Shown here: one piece after another, positions 11,230 to 21,803 of the stretch
Position numbering within the stretch: position 1 is the stretch's first letter
How the letters are laid out: every line of letters starts with the position of its first letter
Position numbers and translations under genes: made by a program
The notes under the pieces: model-generated
Told to the model about the DNA's origin: nothing
Databases searched by the model: none
Seen by the model: only the letters and a program-made list of their open reading frames with translations
Origin: Zingiber officinale
Lineage: Eukaryota > Streptophyta > Magnoliopsida > Zingiberales > Zingiberaceae
Length of the DNA stretch: 64,000 nucleotides
NCBI RefSeq assembly: GCF_018446385.1
Contig: NC_056001.1
Span: forward strand, 11,712,672 to 11,776,671
Direction of reading: 5' to 3'

Positions 11230-12104
11230 ATAGCAGTCAGAGTCAAAGAATGGTTAACCTTGGAAGCCCGTGTAGTTGGTTCATTCGGACGAAAGATAGC
11301 TGATTGAACCGATCAGATTGAGGGTCCAGTCAAATTTAAGACGAGTTTTATCCTTAGTTTAAGAATAGCATAATTAATCAGTTTGGCAAAGTGATCTAGC
11401 TGATTGGACCATATATCCGGTTAGACTAGTTAGATACTCAGTCTTTCCGAGCTTCCTAACTCAATGAAGAGGTTGAGTGAAGGCCGGGTCTTTTCCGGGT
11501 CTCTGGCTATAGTTCTCTAATCCAACTAAGCGTTACCTCTGAGTGCAGTCGATCAGGACACTTGAGAGGCTCGGTCAAATTATCAGCTTCACACATAGTA
11601 GATCTTTCAACCCAACGACCTCATATTATTTTTTTAGCATCATATTATTTTTTTAGCATTTTGTGTCATGAATGATATAGAATATTCTTTAAGTAAGACG
11701 TGCACTAGAAGTTTTCCCCATGCCATGCACATAAATTGCGAGTCTATTTTGGGAAAGGTGTCAGAGTATTTTATAGTTTGCCCTTTTGAGGAAACGCTTT
11801 GAGATTTGTGCATAAACAGTGATACTATAAAAAGGGATCTCCATCTATAAGGCATAGGTACGCTCACAAGACGTGATACCACTAGCTAACTATTTAGTAT
11901 TCATTCATTTTACTCAACTCTACTCGATCATTGATTTGAGCGTCAGAGGATCAACGCCGGGAACCCTTCCCTGACCTAGCAACTAACGCTCTTTTTGAGA
12001 CGCATGGACATTTTAGAGGCATCTTAGGACAACAAGTAGTATTCATTTGGTCAACATCAGAGCCATCATTCACAACCAACCAACTTTTCTACTTTCATAT
12101 AGGA
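11230..12104 (+). repeat. Degenerate solo LTR (Tat-like), ends GGATCA
   Basis: A TATA-like ACTATAAAAAGGG near 11,824, TTGAGCGTCAGAGGATCAACGCCGG near 11,936-11,960 (the hallmark also seen in the other Tat LTRs), and a 3' end CATATAGGATCA at 12,093-12,104. No PBS follows, so it is a solo or truncated LTR. The part before about 11,640 (GTTGGACC, GATCAG, TCGGTC motifs) resembles the 5' half of the solo LTR at 45,240-46,400 only in style, so the left boundary is uncertain. 11,061-11,229 is AT-rich spacer. Confidence 0.55.
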
Positions 12105-12231
12105 TCAGATACCATACCGAGTTTTAGGTATATTGAAAATTCGTTATATCCAATTTTTTGGTGTAATATAAATTTCATATTATATATAATTAAATTTTGA
12201 TATCAGAAAATTTTAATATAAATTTTATATT

Positions 12232-13083
12232 TGATCCTGTCCGAATGTCGAATCAACGGACGCTGGGCACGTAGCGCTCCCGGCTGCTGACGCGGACCTT
12301 CGACTGGTTGCACGAACCTCCGGCGAACCTGCACAGAAGTCGGGCCGGGAAGGGGTTCCCGGCGGCGACCCTCCGACGCTCAAGTCAGGCAAGCAAGTGG
12401 TGGAAAAAGTGGCTCCAGAGGTGTTGAACGCGTACCTCCGGCGAAGTATGCGACTCTTTATATAGAACGGCGAAAGAGCTCCTGCACGTCCACCAAGGCG
12501 CATGCGTGTCCGCAGCCCATGCCTTGGTATGTGTCTGTCAGAAAGCTTACCTGACGTCATACTGCTACAGTCCAAGTATGTCCTTGATGTGACAATAGAA
12601 CACCTCGTTGTCAGACTTGGAGTATGGCCTAGCCATAGGACTTGACGGTTGTCAGAAGAGGTTCCTGTCCTTCTTTACCCACCACCGGCCGGGACGTCCG
12701 TCCGGCCGGCTGGACGAAGAGCGTCGTCCGGACGGCCCTTATCCCCTGCGCCGTCCGGGCGGCACGCCCATCACGTCCCGCCTGTCGTTTGCATTGATAT
12801 GCTGGGAAGACTTCCGGGCGGGTGCTACGTAAGGACTGTTAGCAGTATCACCTTCTCTTAAGCCTTCCGCTCGGCTCTTAGCTATTGTTTCAACTGAGCG
12901 TCGGAACCCCGACCCTTGTCAGGGCACCTTTTACTGTCGGATGCTCATCGATCGACCGATCGGTCTATCCTTTTCTCCCAAGTCCGGTGGGCTCACACTT
13001 CTCCGGTGGACCCCCTCGACCCTCTGATCTCCACGTGGCGTTGACCCCTCGCAATGGGGTCCTCTGCCTTGACCACTGGATCA
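12232..13083 (-). repeat. 3' LTR of element A
   Basis: Plus-strand reading begins TGATCCTGTCCG and ends CACTGGATCA; 852 bp. It matches 18,041-18,883 and, more distantly, 49,165-49,960. The TATA box on the minus strand is at 12,457-12,464 (TATATAAA). Confidence 0.92.
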
Positions 13084-13087
13084 CTTG

Positions 13088-13097
13088 CCTTCCCCTC
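13088..13097 (-). promoter_or_regulatory. Polypurine tract of element A
   Basis: On the minus strand GAGGGGAAGG followed by CAAG and then the LTR start TGATCC. Element C has the similar GAAGGGGAGGCTTG before its TGATG LTR start. Confidence 0.75.
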
Positions 13098-13431
13098 AAG
13101 TCTAGTCGAAGGAGGCGAAGTCCGACTGACTGGACTGCCGATCTCATCGAGTGGCGACCGATACCTTAGTCCGCTCGGACAGGCTGAGGGTTGCTCGGCC
13201 GTTCGGCAATATCTTGCCCGTGCCTTGGAAATTATGTCGAGGCGTTTGTCAACCACGTGCGTTAACCAGTAACTTGCTGACACGTGGCTACCTTTCTCTT
13301 GTCAGGGTATGGCGGTGGCGTCACTTCCGATGGGACAGCCGCCGTTTGAAATGAACGGCTGGATGATGACCTCGTTATCGACGACCTGGATCGGACGGCT
13401 GAAATTGATAGCGACCGCCCTTATAAAGCTC

Positions 13432-13437
13432 CGACTT
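13432..13437 (+). promoter_or_regulatory. Putative TATA box of the antisense gene
   Basis: TATAAA in CCTTATAAAGCTCC, about 250 bp before the ATG at 13,689. A pyrimidine-rich leader follows (CTCCTCCCGACCTCTCGC, TCTTCTCTCT), as in plant 5' UTRs. It suggests the gene has its own promoter, separate from the LTR. Confidence 0.55.
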
Positions 13438-13688
13438 CCACTTTCCGTCGCATTTCGGCCTCATCTCCTCCCGACCTCTCGCTGCTCCTTTCTTCTCCGG
13501 CGACCTTGCGTTCCGGCTCTCCGGCGACCTTACAGCTTCTTCCGATCATCTCCTTTGCCCGTAAGGCTTCCTTTTCCTTGCTGCCTCTCCTTTCTTCTCT
13601 CTATTAGCTATTTCTTTTATCATCCCGCACTCTTTCCTAGATTTATTTCTCCTTCCTTCCATCACGCGTCCATCCCTGGCCTTATACC

Positions 13689-15885
13689 ATGACCAGTACC
13701 TCACAGCCGACCGGCGGTGCTCCTGGTCTTTGGTATTCGACCATGGAAAGTCGGTTCGACGAGGAGGACGCCTTGCGCCTCACTCGAACCTATGATCTGC
13801 CGACCGACCACCATATCATAGTAGCTGAAACCACCGACCAGCCACATGAACCGCCGCCCGGCACCGTTCTTTTCTTCCGAGACCAATTTTTGGCCGGGCT
13901 GCGTTTTCCACCCCACAAGTTCTTCTTACAAGTCTGCAATTATTTTCGCATTCCGCTTGGCCAGGTAGTCCCTAACTCCATTAGGCTGTTGAGCGGAGTG
14001 ATAGTTCTCTTTAAGCTGAACGGCATCCCCCTCGACCCTAAGATTTTCCACTACTTTTTTTATCCCAAGCAAGCCGAGTGGGGCACCTTTGTTTTCCAGT
14101 CTAGGATAGGCTTCGTCCTCTTCGATAACATGCCGAGCTCCAACAAACATTGGAAGGAGCACTTTTTCTATGTGCGTTTCCCCGAGCCGCCGACCTTCCT
14201 TGTCAAATGGCAGACAGCAATGCTCGCGCAACCAGAGCTCGGCAAGTTTAGAGGCGATGCGGCCTATCTTCATGCAGCCGATCGGCTAGTCGGGCAGCGC
14301 TACCATATCGACAAGCTGCTCCTCCCGGGAGTAATGTATATATTCGGCCTGTCTTCTACCCCAGCCGATCTGACCTGCAGCATGAGTAAGCGATTCTCAT
14401 CCCCCCTTTTTCTTTTGTTCTAATTTATTTAATCTTTATTTCTGTAGCTGAAGTTATCTGGCGTGCTAAGGCGACCGAGAAGCTCAAATTGAAGGCCGCT
14501 CACATTGAGGCGGTGAAGAACAAGGAAGTCGCCGAGCGAGGCCTTGCTCCAGCTGGTCCGGCCAACGAAGAAGGTGAGGGGACTCAAACTATCCCCGAAG
14601 CCTTGGCAGCTACTACCTCTCACGATGAGGCAGCGGGTGGCACAGAACCTTCTACCCAAGCCGAGGTGGAGGGCCGTTCGGCCGATGATGTTCCCCTGCT
14701 CACTCGGAAGCGCAGACGGCCAGAGTCGGCATCTGCATCAACTGCCTTTGATGAGCCACAGCCCGAGCGGGGCGCGGATGCTCCGATGTTATCGGGGACC
14801 ATTTCTCTAGAGAGTACCCCGACCCCACATGGCTCTTCGAGGGCAAGCTATGAGGTGCCGTCGTCCAGCCCTTTAAGAACTCTGCGCCGTATCAGGCGTT
14901 TGGGCGAGCTTCCTTCCTCGTCCACCGGTGGGCCATCCGGTAAGGCTTATGCTTCTCAGAGCGAGCTGAGCGGCCCGAATTTAATTAAAATCGTCCTGCG
15001 CCTCCCCTCGGAAGAATACATGGCTGCTGCTGATCGGCCAGTGGTCTTCGAGCAACAGATCACCTTGACGGGCCCTCTTGCAAAAGCTTGGGAGGATGCT
15101 CGGCGCCGAGTAGCCGCGTTGACTCCCGGGCAGCTAGGCGATAGCAACCTACAACAGGCCACCGGGGTATGCTCTTTTTCTTTGTTCGTGTATTTGAATT
15201 AAGTTTTTAACTTGTTCACGTTTGCTCGCAGAACTGGGTGGAGCAGATTGCCATTAGCGATCGGTTGGCCGAACTGGAGGACGAACTGAAGAAGCTCAAG
15301 GCTGCGGGGGACAGCAGACAATCGACGGCCGCTCTGGAGAAGGCCAAAAGGTTGCTGGAAGCTGAGCGGAAACGAGCTTCCGATCTGGCAAGCGAGGTCG
15401 CTCGGCTTGAAGCGATAGTCAAACAACGAGATAAGGAGATCAAGACGGCGACCACTCGGAAGCGCCAGGCCATCGATGACATGGACCGAATGAAGGTGGA
15501 GATCAGAGGGCTAGAGCAACGCATCAAGGATCTGGATGCCCTTCTGACCACCGAGAAGGAGAGCCGCTCGGCCGATTTGCTGAAATTTGATGAAGACTTA
15601 AAGGCTCTCCATGCTGCCAACGATGCCTCCCAGGCCGCGCTCAAAGAGTATCAGGAGGAGGAGTCAGCTCGTTCTGAGGAAGTGAGGAAGGCATTCGTCC
15701 GCTCGGATGCCTTTGGGGAGAAATTTACTGACAAGATCTCCCTTACCTTTGAAGAGGTGATCAAGGCGGCTGTGGATCACTTGAAGACCAAGGGCCACCT
15801 TCCCGCCGAGCTGACTATCCCCCCAGAGGATCTGGCTACCGTGATGGGCGCCATTCCTGATGCACTTTTTGATTTTGACGCGTGA
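13689..15885 (+). CDS. Antisense spliced accessory gene of the Tat element (gypsy-type transposon domain plus coiled coil)
   Basis: Exons 13,689-14,385, 14,448-15,166 and 15,232-15,885 join in frame to about 689 codons without a stop. Introns are 62 bp (GTAAGC...TTCTGTAG) and 65 bp (GTATGC...GCTCGCAG). Exon 1 resembles the Pfam family labelled putative gypsy type transposon (Transposase_28): DLPTDHHI, VLFFRDQFLAGLRFP, VCNYFRIPLGQV, HYFFYPK, HWKEHFFYV. Exon 2 is a Ser/Pro/Glu-rich linker with a basic stretch RKRRRP. Exon 3 is strongly coiled coil (LAELEDELKKLKA ... EAERKRASDLASEVARLE). Family knowledge: Tat-lineage retrotransposons often carry extra ORFs of unknown role, sometimes antisense between pol and the 3' LTR. 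No catalytic function can be assigned. A diverged copy lies at 57,089-58,526. Confidence 0.82.
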
Positions 15886-16251
15886 GGAGTGTTTTTCATC
15901 AACTTTTTTGTTCCCCTGTCGTTCGGCCAAACTTGTTTTTTGCTGTAACTTTTTTGGTTTGCCCAGTGCTCAACATAAATAGATTATCTTTTCCGTTCCT
16001 TCAACTTTTGTTTTGGCAAGAAAATTTTTCTTTCGTCACATTTAGTGTTCTTTAAAACTCCTCCGCTCGGCGTCACGCTCTAACGTGGACTTAAGCCGCT
16101 TGCCTTCAATAACGTCTTTCGCCATGCAATCGGGCAGCCGCTCGGCGCGCGAACGTCACCCGTTCACGTGCTCACATTTCTAATTCTAATTAACCATCTT
16201 TTGCTTTGCGCCTTACCTCAAAGGGGTTTTCGCAAGATTTTTGCAATGCGA
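15886..16251. other. Spacer between antisense gene and minisatellite
   Basis: Likely 3' UTR of the antisense gene (CATAAATAGATT near 15,975), then non-coding DNA with scattered CCGCTCGG motifs. A counterpart lies at 56,691-57,088 in element B. Confidence 0.5.
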
Positions 16252-17066
16252 GCCGCTCGGACGTTTATAGACGCCGGCTCGTCTTTTGATATTTAACGTC
16301 GGAGCTCGACAGTCTTCCGCTCGGACGTTTTATAGACGCCGACTCGTCTCTCGATATTTAACGTCGGAGCTCGACGGTCTTCCGCTCGGACGTTTATAGA
16401 CGCCGGCTCGTCTCTCGATATTTAACGTCGGAGCTCGACGGTCTTCCGCTCGGACGTTTATAGACGCCGGCTCGTCTCTCGATATTTAACGTCGGAGCTC
16501 GACGGTCTTCCGCTCGGACGTTTATAGACGCCGGCTCGTCTCTCGATATTTAACGTCGGAGCTCGACGGTCTTCCGCTTGGACGTTTATAGACGCCGGCT
16601 CGTCTCTCGATATTTAACGTCGAGCTCGACGGTCTTCCGCCGGCGTTTATAGACGCGGCTCGTCTCTCGATATTTAACGTCGAGCTCGGCGGTCTTCCGC
16701 TCGGACGTTTATAGCGCCGGCTCGCTCTCGATATTTAACGTCGGAGCTCGGCGGTCTTCCGCTCGGATGATTTAGACGCCGGCTCGTCTCGATATTTAAC
16801 GTCGGAGCTCGGCGGTCTTCCGCTCGGACGTTTATAGACCCCGCCTCTCGATATTTAACGTCGGAGCTCGACGGTCTTCCGCTCGGATGTTTATAGACGC
16901 CGGCTCGTCTCTCGATATTTAACGTCGGAGCTCGACGGTCTTCCGCTCGGATGTTTATAGACGCCGGCTCATCTCTCGATATTTAACGTCGGAGTTCGAC
17001 GGTCTTCCGCTCGGACGTTTATAGACGCCGGCTCGTCTCTCGATATTTAACGTCGGAGCTCGACGG
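16252..17066 (-). repeat. 64-bp minisatellite, about 13 copies (element A)
   Basis: The unit contains CTTCCGCTCGGACGTTTATAG, GACGCCGGCTCGTCTC and GATATTTAACGTCGGAGCTCGACGG and repeats every 64 bp. The same unit, reverse complemented, forms about 21 copies at 55,394-56,690 in element B, at the matching position between pol and the antisense gene. Units at 16,621-16,860 show scattered 1-4 base losses. Confidence 0.95.
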
Positions 17067-17099
17067 GCTTTTAAGCCTAATTTGGACAATGTTTACCTA

Positions 17100-17625
17100 G
17101 CCGAACTGCGCAAGGTCTTCGGCATCGAGCCTTTGGCTCAGATAATATACCTCCGTCCGAACGATCCGGGGCCTTCGATATCGAGCGTGCGGCTTGTACA
17201 ATATACCTCCGGCCGAACGGTCTGGGGCCTTCCATATCGAGTGTGCGGCTGGTATAATATACCTCCGGCCGAACGGTCCGGGCCCTTCCATATCGAGCGT
17301 GCGGCTCGTACAATATACCTCCGGCCGAACGGTTCGGGGCCTTCCCATCGAGCGTGCGGCTCGTACAATATACCTCCGGCCGAACGGTCCGGGACTTCCC
17401 ATTGAGCCTTGGGCTCGGTTAATACACTCCCTGCCGAGCGGCACGGGACTTCCCATTGAGCCTTGGGCAAGGCTCGGTTAATACACTCCCGGCCGAGCGG
17501 CACGGGACTTCCCATCGAGCCTATGACTCGGTTAATATACTCCCGGCCGAGCGGCACGGGACTTCCCATCGAGCTCGGGCTCGGTTAATATACTCCCGGC
17601 CGAGCGGCACGGGAGTTCTCATTCG
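17100..17625 (-). repeat. Second, degenerate minisatellite (about 55 bp, about 9 copies)
   Basis: Repeating blocks TATACCTCCGGCCGAACGG, TCGAGCGTGCGGCTCG and, later, CCGGCCGAGCGGCACGGGAC. There are two subtypes: the first half uses GAACGGTCCGGG, the second GAGCGGCACGGG. It corresponds to the shorter degenerate stretch 55,130-55,380 of element B. Confidence 0.85.
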
Positions 17626-17759
17626 AGAAACTATACTAACAGAAAGAGAAGATAACTGAAGAACTAACCTGCCGACCAGCAGGGGATCTGACCCCATTTC
17701 TCGACTCCCGAATACCAGTGGAGTGAGGAAAATACGATATACTTGCCGAAAATCATCAG

Positions 17760-17995
17760 GGCTTCCTCGTCGGACTGATATCGAGGCAGGCGTTGCTCCC
17801 ACTTGAGTTCCGGTCGAACCCTTATTTTGCCTCCATTTCGAAAGCTGCTCCGGTAGGTCCGCTCAGCTGTGCTATCCGCTCAGCTTAAGCCTTCTGTTTC
17901 TGTTGCTCCTCGAGCTAAGTTGCTCTTGCCTTAATTAGAGCGTCGGGCTTCTCCCGGGAGAGCATCACGGTGTGAGGTCATCCAGCTTCGTCCAT
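17760..17995 (-). pseudogene. Gag N-terminal remnant of element A
   Basis: On the minus strand an ATG at 17,995 begins MDEAG, then a stop, then PHTVMLSREKPDALIKARA, a stop, LEEQQKQKA, a stop, AERIAQ. This aligns with the element B gag start (MDEAGRQHAVTLSTEELDALIEIRAAKLVEQKQKAAAER in pieces). After about 75 codons the similarity ends and a CAG|GTTAGTT donor-like motif appears near 17,670. The rest of gag-pol is gone. Confidence 0.75.
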
Positions 17996-18020
17996 CTCTT
18001 CCGCTCGGATGCAGGAGCGT

Positions 18021-18037
18021 TCCCATAGACGGCGCCA
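18021..18037 (-). other. Primer-binding site of element A
   Basis: The minus strand reads TGGCGCCGTCTATGGGA three bases after the LTR end GGATCA. Element B has TGGCGCCGTCTGTGGGAAC and element C TGGCGCCGTCTGTGAGAAT at the same place, so the three elements use the same tRNA primer class. Confidence 0.88.
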
Positions 18038-18040
18038 AAT

Positions 18041-18883
18041 TGATCCTGTCCGAATGCCGAATCAACGGACTCTGGGCACGTGGCGCTCCCGGCTGGTTGC
18101 ACGAACCTCCGGCGAACCTGCACAGAAGTCGGGCCGGGAAGGGGTTCCCGGCGGCGACCCTCCGACGCTCAAGTCAGGCAAGCAAGTGGTGGAAAAATTG
18201 GCTCCAGAGGTGTTGAACGCGTACCTCCGGCGAAGTATGCGGCTCTTTATATAGAACGGCGAAAGAGCTCCTGCACGTCCACCGAGGCGCATGCGTGTCC
18301 GCAGCCCATGCCTTGGTATGTGTCTGTCAGAAAGCTTACCTGACGTCATACTGCTATAGTCCAAGTATGTCCTTAATGTGACAATAGAACACCTCGTTGT
18401 CAGACTTGGAATATGGCCTAGCCATAGGACTTGACGGTTGTCAGAAGAGGTTCCTGTCCTTCTTTACCCACCACCGGCCGGGACGTCCGTCCGGCAGGCT
18501 GGACGAAGAGCGTCGTCCGGACGGCCCTTATCCCCTGCGCCGTCCGGGCGGCACGCCCATCACGTCCCGCCTGTCGTTTGCATTGATATGCTGGGAAGAC
18601 TTACGGGCGGGTGCTACGTAAGGACTGTTAGCAGTATCATCTTCTCTTAAGCCTTCCGCTCGGCTCTTAGCTATTGTTTCAACTGAGCGTCGGAACCCCG
18701 ACCCTTGTTAGGGCACCTTTTACTGTCGGATGCTCATTGATCGGCCGATCGGTCTATCCTTTTCTCCCAAGTCAGGTCGGCTCACACTTCTCCGGTGGAC
18801 CCCCCCCCCCCCCCCCCCCGGCCCTTTAATCTCCACGTGGCATTGACCCCTCGCAATAGGGTTCTCTGCCTTGACCACCGGAT
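18041..18883 (-). repeat. 5' LTR of element A
   Basis: Matches 12,232-13,083. It differs by loss of about 24 bp near 18,093 (the left copy has CTGACGCGGACCTTCGACTGG there) and by a run of 20 C at 18,800-18,819 where the other LTR has CCCCCTCG. The distal end has lost the final CA of GGATCA. Confidence 0.9.
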
Positions 18884-19479
18884 ATATAATTTTTTTTAGA
18901 TATTGTTAAATTGGTATGGTTTTATATATTTTGATACGACATATACAGTGTATTTAAAAAATATAGATCTGTTATATTAACAGTTTTCTAGTGTCGATCC
19001 CATAGATATAGATATAACAGTTTTTTAGTGTCGATCCCATAGATATAGAGTAAGGTATATATAAATACATAGATGTCTATATGATGATATAAATTTTACA
19101 AGATATATATATCTATATATTGTATTAAAATTTTGATGGAAAAGGTCGGATGGAGCAGAGAAGAGAAAGGTCGGGATTGTTTGAACGGTCGTTATTATAG
19201 TTGATTAGTCAGGTGAAGCATCTATAGAATAGAAATAATTATAGAATGACGGAATTAACCTCTTTCCTGGAAAAAATATAGGTAAAGGCATCTTTCGGAA
19301 GGGTGGTGGGGCAGGGTGTACGGACAATGTGGAAGTTAAATACTTGAAGGATTGCTGAAATAAAGGAAAAGACTGACGCGTGACAGTCAAATGCAAATTG
19401 CTTTTTCCCCGTCAATGAACATCCCTCCATCTCCCCTCTCTCCCCCGCCAAAAAGATGCATGTAACCTTCATTTTTTTT
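18884..19479. other. Spacer with a short direct duplication
   Basis: AT-rich to 19,130. A block reading TTAACAGTTTT-TAGTGTCGATC-CATAGATATAG occurs twice in tandem (about 18,978 and 19,014). At about 19,355-19,388 lies GGAAAAGACTGACGCGTGAC, which recurs at 36,582-36,601 on the far side of the MULE. No gene. Confidence 0.6.
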
Positions 19480-20090
19480 TTTTTTTGATTTTTTAATTTT
19501 ATTTTTAATTTTTTTTAACTCATATTTATATATTCATACTTATATATTTTGAATTTTTAATTTTTTATTAATTTTAATTTTTTATTTTTAATTAATTTTA
19601 TTTTTAATTTTTTTATCCATACTTATATATTTTAAATTTTTTATTTAATTTTATTTTTAAAATTAATTTTATTTTTAATTGTTTTCATTCATACTTATAT
19701 ATTTTAAAATTTTTATTTAGTTTTATTTTTATTTTTTTCATTCATACTTATATATTTTAAAATTTTTATTTAGTTTATATATTTTAAAATTTTTATTTAG
19801 TTTAAATTTTTAATCAATTTTATTTATTATTTTTCATTAATACTTATATATATTTTTAATTTTATTTAGTTTTATTTTTTAATTAATTTTGTTTATTATT
19901 TTTTCATTAATACTTATATTTTTTTTAATTTTATTTAATTTTTATTTAGTTTTATTTTTAATTAATTTTATTTATTATTTTTTAAATTAATTTTATTTAT
20001 TATTTTTTTAATTTTTAAATATTTATTTAGTTTTATTTCTTTAATCAATTTTGTTTATTATTTTTTTATCAAATTTTTTAATTTTTTTTT
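19480..20090. repeat. AT-rich terminal repeat region of the MULE (left)
   Basis: Many diverged copies of a T-rich unit (AATTTTATTTAGTTTTATTTT, TTAATTAATTTTATTTATTA, CATACTTATATATTTT). The reverse complement of the same unit occurs at 36,290-36,570 after the MULE gene, so the two regions form inverted flanks. Exact termini and a 9-bp duplication could not be fixed. Confidence 0.6.
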
Positions 20091-20830
20091 ATATAATTTT
20101 TAAATTACTCCCTTCCTTTAAATTACATTCCTAATTTGACACTTAAATTACCCGCATCCAACTATTAACACATATCATAATCTTCTCTCCCTTTAAATCA
20201 TCCCTCCCTCCAACCATTGACATATAACACATGTCAGAATCTCTCATCCTCTTTAAATTACCCATCATCCAACCATAGACACCTATCAAAACACTCCCTC
20301 CATTTAAATTCGTCATTCTTCAACCATTGACACCTGTCAAAACACCCCTCCTTTAAATTACCCTCTTGATGCTTGACGTATAGAACCTCCCTCCTTTAAA
20401 TTACCTCACTTCAACCCTCGACATGTCAAAATCTTTTATCCTTTTAAATGACCCCCCAACCCTTGACACATGTCAAAATCTCTCATCACTTTAAATGGTC
20501 CCCTTTCAACACTTGACATATGTTAAAATCTCTCATCCCTTTAAATTACCCCACCTCCAACTTGACACATGTCGAACTTCTCACTTTCTTTAAATTACCC
20601 ATCATTCAATCCTTGACATATGTCGAACCCCTTCCTTTAAATTACCCACCCTTGACACATGTCAGAACCTCCCCTCTCCTTAAATTACCCACCCTTTAAC
20701 TCTTGACACATGTCAACCTCCTCCTTAAATTACCCACCCTTGACTTTTGACACGTGTCAAAACATCTCCCTTAAATCCTCCTCTCACACTTCATTTTAGT
20801 CACTTCATTCACACATCCCTTCACTGATAT
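20091..20830. repeat. Degenerate tandem repeat upstream of the MULE gene (about 55 bp)
   Basis: About 13 diverged units alternate CCTTTAAATTACCC with CAACCCTTGACACATGTCAAAA. The TTGACAYRTGTCAA core is close to palindromic. The array ends just before the MULE exon 1 leader and may be part of its promoter. Confidence 0.75.
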
Positions 20831-20866
20831 CTCCCTCTCAGCTTCTCCTTCTCTCTTCCTGAAAAT

Positions 20867-21803
20867 ATGGATGACTATTTGGGCTTATTTTCAGATAGTT
20901 GGTCAATTGAGAATGATGTTCCTAGTCAAGATATCTCCAATAACAGTCGCGATTATACAATCGAATTTACCACAGATCAGGTTAGTTATTATCATTGTTT
21001 TATGTATATTCATTATTTATTTTATAAGTAGAGAAATTATATTAAGATTGATAATGTCATACTTATGCATCTTTGTTATATTTTTTTATATAGATATTTA
21101 AAAGTAGAGAAGATATGATAAATTGGGTAAAGACAGTTGGTTTGAAGAATGGTATTGTAGTGGTTATTAAAAATTCTGCTAATTTAAAAGGTGGCAAGCT
21201 ACCAAAGTGTCATCTTATGTGTGAAAGAGGTGGAAAGTATAAACCGCCACGATATCTAGTTGATGGGCAATCCTTAAAAAGAAATACTGGGACTAAAAAA
21301 TGTGAATACCCATTTGAGCTACGAGGTATACCAATACCTCCAGATGGTGTGATGTGGGGTTTAAGGGTTGTTTGTGGTTTTCATAATCATCAATTAGCAG
21401 AATATATTGATGGACATGAGTACCCGAGTAGGTTAAAACCAAAAGAAAAAGAATTTGTGCTTGACATGGCCAACAACACCACACCTCATGAAATTCTTAG
21501 TATTTTGAAGGAAAGAGACTCATCAAACACTACGGGGATCAAAAGCATTTATAATGCTATTTTCACAAATAAATCCGCTAAACGGGGTGGTCTAAATTCT
21601 ATTCAGTATGTCTTGGACCAATTAATCAAGAAAGAATACCTCCATAAATACCGTACAAATCCAGATACCAACGAAATCACAGATATTATTTGGGTTCATC
21701 CAAAAAGTCTAGAGTTGTCTGTCAACTTTTCATCTGTGTTGATCATTGATGCCACATACAAGACCAATGAATATCGGATACCACTATTGGAGGTTGTGGG
21801 TAT
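20867..21803 (+). pseudogene. MULE (Mutator-like) transposase gene, 5' part
   Basis: Exon 1 (20,867-20,980) begins MDDYLGLFSDSWSIEND. A GTTAGT...TATATAG intron follows (20,981-21,093). Exon 2 from 21,094 reads IFKSREDMINWVKTVG, then KCEYPFELRG, the FAR1-like CGFHNHQL and the transposase start VLIIDATYKTNEYRIPLLEVVGI. The Asp of DATYKTN is the first catalytic DDE residue. The reading frame is cut inside the Ile codon at 21,803 by the SIRE insertion and resumes at 34,219. Confidence 0.9.
21799..21803. repeat. Target site duplication GGTAT (left) of the SIRE insertion
   Basis: GGTAT precedes TGTTGGTGCGGG and recurs at 34,214-34,218 right after CCTACA. Removing the insertion and one GGTAT restores the MULE codons for GIT exactly. 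Confidence 0.97.

Larger units (their letters stand above)
12232..18883 (-). mobile_element. Tat-type Ty3/gypsy element A, gag-pol deleted, with antisense spliced gene
   Basis: Two LTRs (12,232-13,083 and 18,041-18,883) bound by TGATCC...GGATCA. Orientation is minus: the PBS (TGGCGCCGTCTATGGGA) sits next to the right LTR and a polypurine tract next to the left one. The interior is only about 5 kb. From the 5' end it holds a decayed gag start (17,760-17,995), a 55-bp-type minisatellite, a 64-bp minisatellite and a plus-strand, therefore antisense, three-exon gene (13,689-15,885). Protease, RT, RNase H and integrase are absent, so it is non-autonomous. Element B at 49,165-58,581 shows the ancestral layout. 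Likely flanking duplication ATATT/ATATA. Confidence 0.9.

Noticed and set aside
12225-12861. Open frames in the LTRs (also 18,062-18,650 and 49,193-49,552)
   Set aside because: They lie within LTRs, repeat with the LTR, and overlap on both strands; GC-rich non-coding sequence.
16252-17066. CRISPR-like regular spacing of the 64-bp array
   Set aside because: The whole unit is repeated, with no unique spacers, in a plant LTR element; it is a minisatellite.
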